Shown: positions 32,219-36,686 of the stretch, piece by piece | Layout: each line of letters opens with the position of its first letter | Numbering within the stretch: the first letter of the stretch is position 1 | Origin: Methanoregula sp. | GTDB lineage: Archaea > Halobacteriota > Methanomicrobia > Methanomicrobiales > Methanospirillaceae | Direction of reading: 5' to 3' | DNA: 36,686 nucleotides | Assembly (NCBI GenBank): GCA_030651815.1 | Contig: JAUSBW010000202.1 | Span: 1 to 36,686 of the forward strand | Position numbers and translations under genes: made by a program | Notes under the pieces: model-generated | Databases searched by the model: none | What the model was told of the DNA's origin: nothing | Seen by the model: the letters and a program-made list of their open reading frames with translations, nothing else

Positions 32219-32687
32219 CGGGATTCTCCGCAATCCGGATCTCGAACACCGGGCTTAAGTATCCTCCATTCTCCGGGCTGAAATCCCGGACCCGCCCCAT
32301 CTGGGCAAACTTGCGCCGACCGGTCCGTATCTGAATCGTATGGGTGCCAGGTGAACGCGGGTAAACCCGGCGACCGTCAATGTCGTGCATCTCCTCATAC
32401 GGCGGAATGTCGAACCAGTCCGGCCAGAACCGGACGCCTCGCGGGATATCCGTTCCCCGGCGCAGGTCTTGCATCCGCATCGGTGAGAGGTTGTCATAGA
32501 TTACATCGATGATCAAATTCTCATCGCCCTCCTCCGGGCGCAGGTCCAATTCATAGAAGATGGGATTGCGCCTCACTTCGTCACGGGTAAGAGGCTTATC
32601 CAAGGTGAGCGGTTCGAGCCCGCTAAATTTGCCACGGTACAGACCGGTCACGGTTGCGACCGGCTGTGTTCTCATTTCAGTTTCCAT
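32205..32687 (-). CDS. Unknown soluble protein (cassette gene 3, 160 aa)
   Basis: Start ATG 32687 (METEMRTQPVATVTGLYRG) with AAGGAGAAC 5 bases upstream, an excellent ribosome site inside the end of the preceding small gene. The protein is beta-rich and charged, with DVIYDNLSPMRMQDLRRGTD, WPDWFDIPPYEEMHDIDGRR and RRKFAQMGRVRDFSPENGGY as its distinctive stretches. No signal peptide. No known domain; a structural or ligand-binding beta protein is plausible. Confidence 0.75.
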   Translation of the reverse strand: METEMRTQPVATVTGLYRGKFSGLEPLTLDKPLTRDEVRRNPIFYELDLRPEEGDENLIIDVIYDNLSPMRMQDLRRGTDIPRGVRFWPDWFDIPPYEEMHDIDGRRVYPRSPGTHTIQIRTGRRKFAQMGRVRDFSPENGGYLSPVFEIRIAENPDVRE

Positions 32688-32841
32688 GATAGTTCTCCTT
32701 GTGTCGTTCGTGTTCGCTCCGGAGTTTCTTGAACTCCTCAACGATCTCATCATATTTGCCGATCTTCTGATGGATGGCAAACAGCACGGGATACAGCGGG
32801 AGCACAACTCCAAGAAGAATCCCTAATGTTTCAGTGTCCAT
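32677..32841 (-). CDS. Small membrane-anchored coiled-coil protein (cassette gene 2, 54 aa)
   Basis: ATG 32841 with GGAGGACC upstream. MDTETLGILLGVVLPLYPVL begins a membrane span, followed by IHQKIGKYDEIVEEFKKLRS, a short charged coiled coil, ending at TGA 32677-32679 inside the start region of gene 3 (11-base overlap). N-out single span with a helical tail resembles small phage or membrane-complex accessory proteins. Strong ribosome site and overlaps make it real. Confidence 0.7.
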   Translation of the reverse strand: MDTETLGILLGVVLPLYPVLFAIHQKIGKYDEIVEEFKKLRSEHERHKENYHGN

Positions 32842-32928
32842 AACGGTCCTCCGCACAAAGACGAGAGGACCAAAAAGAGAGGGGACCAGGAAGGTCTCCT
32901 CCCCTCCAGGTCTTATCGTCTGGCGATT

Positions 32929-33432
32929 CTAGGCGAGGGTCGCCACGGTGTCTGCCCAGGCTTCGACATTTGTCCGGATGGCTTCATCCGAATAGGATGT
33001 GAGGGTTAAGCGTTTGCGGCTGAAAGTCACATTGAACAGTTCACCGTTTGCGTCGTGGCACCTCAAGGTCGCGCTGTATGTCTCATTGTCAGCGTCACGG
33101 ACCGCAGAACCACCGTGTGCAGTGATGAGTGCGGCGCTTGCGGCAAGCGCTGCTGCCCCTGCGGTGAATCCGTCAATGGTGCCGAACTTGCTGGAGTCGG
33201 TGCCGACTGTCTTTGCTTCGGTGTCCTGGTAGACGACCTTCACCGTGTAGCTCTCCCGGGTCTTTTCGACCGGGTCGTGGGTTACACCGGCAGTCATATA
33301 CGATACACACGCAAACGGGTTGTCGGTGATAACCGACTGCACGATTGAGTTGAACGTTGCTACGTCTGCAATCTGGCTCTCAAGTGTGCGAATTGCGCTT
33401 TTGGTTTCTGAGCTCTGTACGAAATCTGCCAT
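32929..33432 (-). CDS. Unknown 167-residue protein (cassette gene 1)
   Basis: ATG 33432 with GGGAGAAAATTT just upstream. The N-terminal helix SETKSAIRTLESQIADVATF is followed by a beta-rich region with VTHDPVEKTRESYTVKVVYQ and KTVGTDSSKFGTIDG, an Ala-rich helix AAALAASAALITA and an end ETYSATLRCHDANG..., WADTVATLA. No signal peptide or catalytic motif. The balance of strands plus one helix at each end suggests a structural, perhaps self-assembling, protein. First gene of the cassette, 87 bases before gene 2. Unrecognised. Confidence 0.75.
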   Translation of the reverse strand: MADFVQSSETKSAIRTLESQIADVATFNSIVQSVITDNPFACVSYMTAGVTHDPVEKTRESYTVKVVYQDTEAKTVGTDSSKFGTIDGFTAGAAALAASAALITAHGGSAVRDADNETYSATLRCHDANGELFNVTFSRKRLTLTSYSDEAIRTNVEAWADTVATLA

Positions 33433-33762
33433 AAATTTTCTCCCACCCTTGGGCCCTCGGGCTATATTCTCATATTACTCACAGTGATATAAGCGTGACT
33501 TGATGATGAGTGAAGGTGATTTGAAAATGAGGGGATTTCTGGAGGGGAAAGGTGAGGAAATTGTTTGTTGGGTTTTGTTGAAGAGTTGACTTTTTTTTAA
33601 AAAAAATAAGTGCCTAAACCTTTTTTGATTCAGAGACCATGATTAATTATTAGTGGGATCAACGGGTTCACCGCAGAAACCCGCCCGGCCCGGATGGCGG
33701 CTGCTGGTGAAGATTGAGCATTATCGTATCAAGGCAAATAAAATACTGAGGGCAACGAAGTG
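33433..33762. other. Divergent promoter region between cassette and regulator
   Basis: For the cassette (minus strand), GAATATAGCC lies about 28-37 bases before ATG 33432. A T9/A8 tract with terminator-like symmetry (TTTTTTTTTAAAAAAAATAA) lies 33591-33611. For the regulator, GGCAAATAAAATACTG (33734-33749) is close to its start. No gene in between. Confidence 0.45.
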
Positions 33763-35445
33763 ATGGAAACCGCAGCGACAAAGACATTGATTGCACAGGG
33801 CGAATCCCTTGAACGGGAATTCAAATCGGATTTGCGCCGGGAGTTCACTGACAAGGAAATCTATGATGAGATCGTGGCTCTGGCAAATACCAATGGGGGT
33901 GTGCTGCTGATCGGTGTCGAGGATGACAGGAACATCACCGGCTCGCGGCCACGTCACGGTAAATCAACCGATGTCAATAAACTGAAATCCGCAATTTTCC
34001 ACAATACCGTGCCCAACATTAATACTAGAGTTTCTGTCGTCTCTCACCCCAAGGGAAATATTCTCGTCATTGAGGTGGAACGATACCCGGATATCTGTTC
34101 CACAACTTCAGGAAAAACACTCCGACGTGCAATCGGGGCCGACGGGAAACCCCAGACCGTTCCGTTCTATGCAAGGGATCAGATCTCCCGAAGAGTGGAT
34201 CTCGGACTCCTTGATTTCTCTGCACAGTCAGTGGACACAGCAACATTCGATGATTTTGATCCTCTTGAATTTGAACGGATTCGCCAGACTATCACCAAAC
34301 TCACGGGGGACAGGACACTTCTCGAACTCTCCAACGAAGAGCTTGCAAAAGCCCTGCGTCTCGTAGAGACTCGTAACGAAGCACTCGTACCGAATGTTGC
34401 GGGACTTCTTCTTCTGGGTCGCCTTACGTCAATCCAGCAGTTTTTACCCACCCATGCAGTGCATTTTCAGGTGCTTGACATCCAGGGAGATGTGCGGGTG
34501 AATGATGCATTCCATGAGCCCATTGTAAAAATTATCGAGGCGATTGAATCCCGGTTTAAGGCACGGAACGATGAGCGTGAAAAGATCGTGGGACTCTTAC
34601 GGTACCCGATACCGGATTATTCGCCCCTTGGATTTCGCGAGGCGGTCAACAATGCCCTTCTTCACCGGGATTACAGCCGCATGGAGAGCATCTACATCCA
34701 GTGGCAGCACAATCATATCCTCATTACAAATCCCGGCGGGTTCCCTGAAGGTATCACTGCCGAGAACATCCTTGTCCATGAACCCAAACCCCGGAACACC
34801 CGGCTTGCAGAAGCGTTTAAGCGGATTGGGATAACGGACCAGACCGGTCGTGGGGTAGACAAAATTTACATGGGGCAGGTCCGGTACGGAAGACCGCCTC
34901 CGGATTATTCACGGAGTGACAATGCTGCGGTACGCGTTGTTATACCGGGTGGGGAGTCGTCACTGGATTTTGCCGCATTCATCTTTGAGGAGGAGCGAAA
35001 CGGGAAGGTCTTCTCACTCGATGATCTGCTGGTCATGAACGAATTGTACTATGACCGTCGCATAGATGCCCCAACGGCTGGGAAATTAATCCAGAAGGGA
35101 ACGCCTGAAGCTCGCAGGGTTCTTGAACACCTGCACGAACTCGGGCTCGTGGAAGGACGCGGGGAGCGGGGCGGGCGAGTGTATCATCTGCCTGCATCGC
35201 TCTACAAACGGTTCCATATGAAAGCAGAATATGTTCGGGCGAAGGGATTCGAGCTGCTCCAGCAGGAGCAGATGATTATCGAGTACGTGAAGGAGCACGG
35301 GACCATAAGGAGATCTGAAGTAGCGGATCTCTGTAAAATCAATGACGTTCAGGCTAAACACCTGCTTCGCCGCATCACCGGAAAATATTCGCAATTCCAG
35401 CAGAAAGGAGTCAAACGAGGGACCCATTATGTGTGGGTGGATTAA
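33763..35445 (+). CDS. AlbA_2 (Schlafen-like)/HATPase_c_4 regulator, RecG-like
   Basis: 560 residues from ATG 33763. N-terminal AlbA_2 domain (about 10-130): ESLEREFKSDLRREFTDKEI, ALANTNGGVLLIGVEDD, IEVERYPD and KTLRRAIGADGKPQTVPFYA. A HATPase_c_4 region (about 270-390) has LGFREAVNNALLHRDYSRME, ITNPGGFPEGIT and ITDQTGRGVDKIY. Two winged-helix segments follow, ending with YVKEHGTIRRSEVADLCKIN. Proteins of this build are putative transcription regulators often found in accessory and defence regions; some AlbA_2 relatives have nuclease activity. Divergent from the four-gene cassette, which it might control. A palindrome array follows its stop. Confidence 0.85.
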   Translation: METAATKTLIAQGESLEREFKSDLRREFTDKEIYDEIVALANTNGGVLLIGVEDDRNITGSRPRHGKSTDVNKLKSAIFHNTVPNINTRVSVVSHPKGNILVIEVERYPDICSTTSGKTLRRAIGADGKPQTVPFYARDQISRRVDLGLLDFSAQSVDTATFDDFDPLEFERIRQTITKLTGDRTLLELSNEELAKALRLVETRNEALVPNVAGLLLLGRLTSIQQFLPTHAVHFQVLDIQGDVRVNDAFHEPIVKIIEAIESRFKARNDEREKIVGLLRYPIPDYSPLGFREAVNNALLHRDYSRMESIYIQWQHNHILITNPGGFPEGITAENILVHEPKPRNTRLAEAFKRIGITDQTGRGVDKIYMGQVRYGRPPPDYSRSDNAAVRVVIPGGESSLDFAAFIFEEERNGKVFSLDDLLVMNELYYDRRIDAPTAGKLIQKGTPEARRVLEHLHELGLVEGRGERGGRVYHLPASLYKRFHMKAEYVRAKGFELLQQEQMIIEYVKEHGTIRRSEVADLCKINDVQAKHLLRRITGKYSQFQQKGVKRGTHYVWVD

Positions 35446-35460
35446 CCGGTTTAATCGTAA

Positions 35461-35528
35461 TGTCCATTAGTTATGGACATGTCCATAACCATGTCCCCGC
35501 AATATGGACATGTCCATAATGTGTCCAT
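35461..35528. promoter_or_regulatory. GGACATGTCC operator-like array
   Basis: Two perfect 14-bp palindromes ATGGACATGTCCAT occur at 35473-35486 and 35504-35517, centres 31 bp apart (about three helical turns). Half sites TGTCCAT flank them at 35461-35467 and 35522-35528. The array lies 15 bases after the regulator stop and ahead of the broken AlbA_2 gene. It looks like a cooperative protein-binding site. Confidence 0.6.
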
Positions 35529-35606
35529 AATTATGTTTTCATCATTAGCTTAGATTCAAACGTTTCGTATTTTTCGCCCGATTTTTATGACGTGATATTT
35601 TGAAAA

Positions 35607-35804
35607 TTATCGATGTTGACAGCAATAGAAAAATTTATGGGCGCGCCCATTTCTGTGCCCATAATTACCATACAAAGTGGATCTCTTGACCGTCACCCCC
35701 CTCCCGTAACAATGCTCGCACAACTTCACCCCGGTTTCCCGGTCAATCCAATCAGCTCTCACCAGCCCGCAGACCGAGCACTTCCTCTCCCACCAACCAG
35801 AAGA
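35607..35804 (-). pseudogene. Zinc-finger protein remnant
   Basis: On the minus strand between a TGA at 35805-35807 and TAA at 35607-35609 the frame reads WWERKCSVCGLVRADWIDRE, then TGVKLCEHCYGRGVTVK. C-x2-C ... C-x2-C is a good zinc ribbon, but there is no start codon before the first pair of Cys. It is therefore either the 3' part of a gene disrupted at about 35805 or a chance open frame; the Cys spacing favours the former. Confidence 0.35.
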
Positions 35805-35865
35805 TCAACAACAAGAAAAAGGAAGAGAGCCCTAACTCAGTACAAAGCTCTGATGCCCTCCGCTC

Positions 35866-36451
35866 ATGACCCTCCACGAATCCGACACTCTTGAATTTTT
35901 AAAAATCCCTCTCCCTCATCGAGCCCGCGCTTAAATCCATATGCGGGTTCCTCAACCATCATGGCGGCGTCATCTCGTTTGGCAGGACCAACACCGGGGC
36001 AATTGTCGGCGTAGATCCCGCCGATCACTCGCTCCGCAAACTCTCCCAACAAATCACATCCCGGATAAAACCGGAGATCACACCGGATATCCGCGTCATC
36101 GAAGAAGAGGGAAAACACCTGATCGTTGTCACGGTCCTGGAGGGAATCAGCAAACCGTATTATCTTGACGGCATCGCGTATATGCGGACAGGAACCGAGA
36201 ACCGGGTCGTACCACCCGACGAAATCAAGCGGATGATCCTCTCCATCAGCCAGCCCCCGTGGGATCGGGAAATTTGCCCTGGCGCAACGATTGATGATAT
36301 CGATGCTGCCATTGTTTACAATTTTCTTGCAAAGGCAAAAGACGAACGCCGCCACGATACCGACGCAAGCGCATCCGTTTCCAGCATCCTCAAAAAACTC
36401 CACCTGCTCAAAAACGGAGTGCCTACAGAGGTCGTTGCACAGACCGACTGA
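35866..36451 (+). pseudogene. AlbA_2-domain gene, frameshifted and truncated
   Basis: ATG 35866 begins MTLHESDTLEFLK, the usual E-S-x-x-L-E-F-K opening of AlbA_2. At the T5A5 run 35887-35896 the frame must shift by one base, after which SLSLIEPALKSICGFLNHHG, GVISFGRTNTGAIVGVDPAD, then GISKPYYLDGIAYMRTGTEN continue the domain without a break. The frame proceeds through IKRMILSISQPPWDREICPG and a linker to VPTEVVAQTD and a stop at 36451, where the family normally continues into the T-N-x-x-x-L-L-F-G and ATPase part. So the C-terminal half is lost. A single-base homopolymer indel suggests decay, phase variation or sequencing error. Confidence 0.7.
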
Positions 36452-36551
36452 AAAGTCCCCTACCGTCATAGCCCCCACAATCCCCTCAAACAGATGAAAT
36501 CTGACAAAACCTCATGAAACCAACCGAACAAATTTGAAATAAAAACTCGGC

Positions 36552-36661
36552 GTTCGAACATATTTAAACATAGTATTCGAGATCTCGCATCAATGGAATC
36601 CTGCTCACAAATGGCTTGTAAGCAAGGGGGTAAAGGCTTAGTAATATATCTGAGAAAATAA
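36552..36661 (+). promoter_or_regulatory. Promoter flanked by palindromes, with a possible leaderless mini-ORF
   Basis: TATA-like CATATTTAAACA (36559-36570) is bracketed by palindromes GTTCGAAC (36552-36559) and CGAGATCTCG (36578-36587). ATG 36593 lies at the expected transcription start and opens a 22-codon frame (MESCSQMACKQGGKGLVIYL, then RK) ending at 36661. It may be a leader peptide, or the promoter may serve a gene beyond the window. The rest of 36452-36686 holds nothing else I can support. Confidence 0.3.
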
Positions 36662-36686
36662 TATTAATATGGGATGAATGCACCCG

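Noticed and set aside
32608-32631. tRNA-like T arm (AGCGG-TTCGAGC-CCGCT followed by CCA)
   Set aside because: No matching 5' acceptor strand, D arm or anticodon arm 50-60 bases upstream, and the sequence is coding for cassette gene 3.
35461-35528. CRISPR array
   Set aside because: Only two full units, palindromic and without spacers of constant length or cas genes.

Overview
The window looks like chromosomal DNA of a methanogenic archaeon, most likely of the order Methanomicrobiales. Reasons: a stand-alone NifB of about 297 residues without a NifX tail, archaeal-type PheS/PheT and TrpS, a two-unit archaeal tRNA splicing endonuclease, an S-adenosyl/S-inosylhomocysteine hydrolase, PAS-rich HisKA_2 kinases, archaeal TATA boxes with short or absent leaders, and a TBP gene remnant. 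Genus is not resolvable by eye.

Layout. (1) 1-313: the right end of an IS200/IS605 (IS1341-like) element, with the last 33 codons of TnpB and the end hairpin, lying directly against a piece of a TATA-binding-protein gene. (2) 313-4077, minus strand: two paralogous sensory histidine kinases in one operon; the upstream one carries a receiver domain. (3) 4078-15290: an accessory island. It holds a 267-bp conserved non-coding element, a decayed integrase, a DUF433/DUF5615 toxin-antitoxin pair, an intact 446-residue tyrosine recombinase, eight very small genes joined by overlapping start and stop codons, an AT-rich LemA-like gene, three coupled small genes, two lipoprotein genes sharing a perfect 65-bp promoter/signal-peptide duplication, a transposase remnant and a mini zinc-ribbon gene. 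Related palindromic sequences in inverted orientation lie at 5977-6008 and 15255-15285, the latter touching the stop codon of the FKBP gene. They are candidate limits of the element. (4) 15287-30335: core genes: FKBP isomerase, nifB, a lipoprotein pair, 8-oxoguanine glycosylase, a membrane histidine kinase preceded by a 139-bp MITE-like element, ahcY-like, hisF, the endA-trpS-pheS-pheT operon, and endonuclease IV. (5) 30460-36686: a second accessory region with a frameshifted exported protein, three AlbA_2/RecG-like regulator loci (one intact, two broken), a second copy of the conserved non-coding element, a four-gene cassette of unrecognised proteins (two with membrane segments), and a GGACATGTCC operator-like array.

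The core operon supplies tRNA processing and aminoacylation. HisF, AhcY and NifB serve histidine synthesis, methyl-cycle clearance and nitrogenase-type cofactor assembly. The accessory regions are mosaics of mobile-element debris and ORFans. The best candidates for undescribed biology are the paired non-coding element (4515-4781 and 31264-31528), the translationally coupled ORFan operon (7588-9826) and the four-gene cassette (31634-33432). All family calls come from reading motifs by eye; no search was run.
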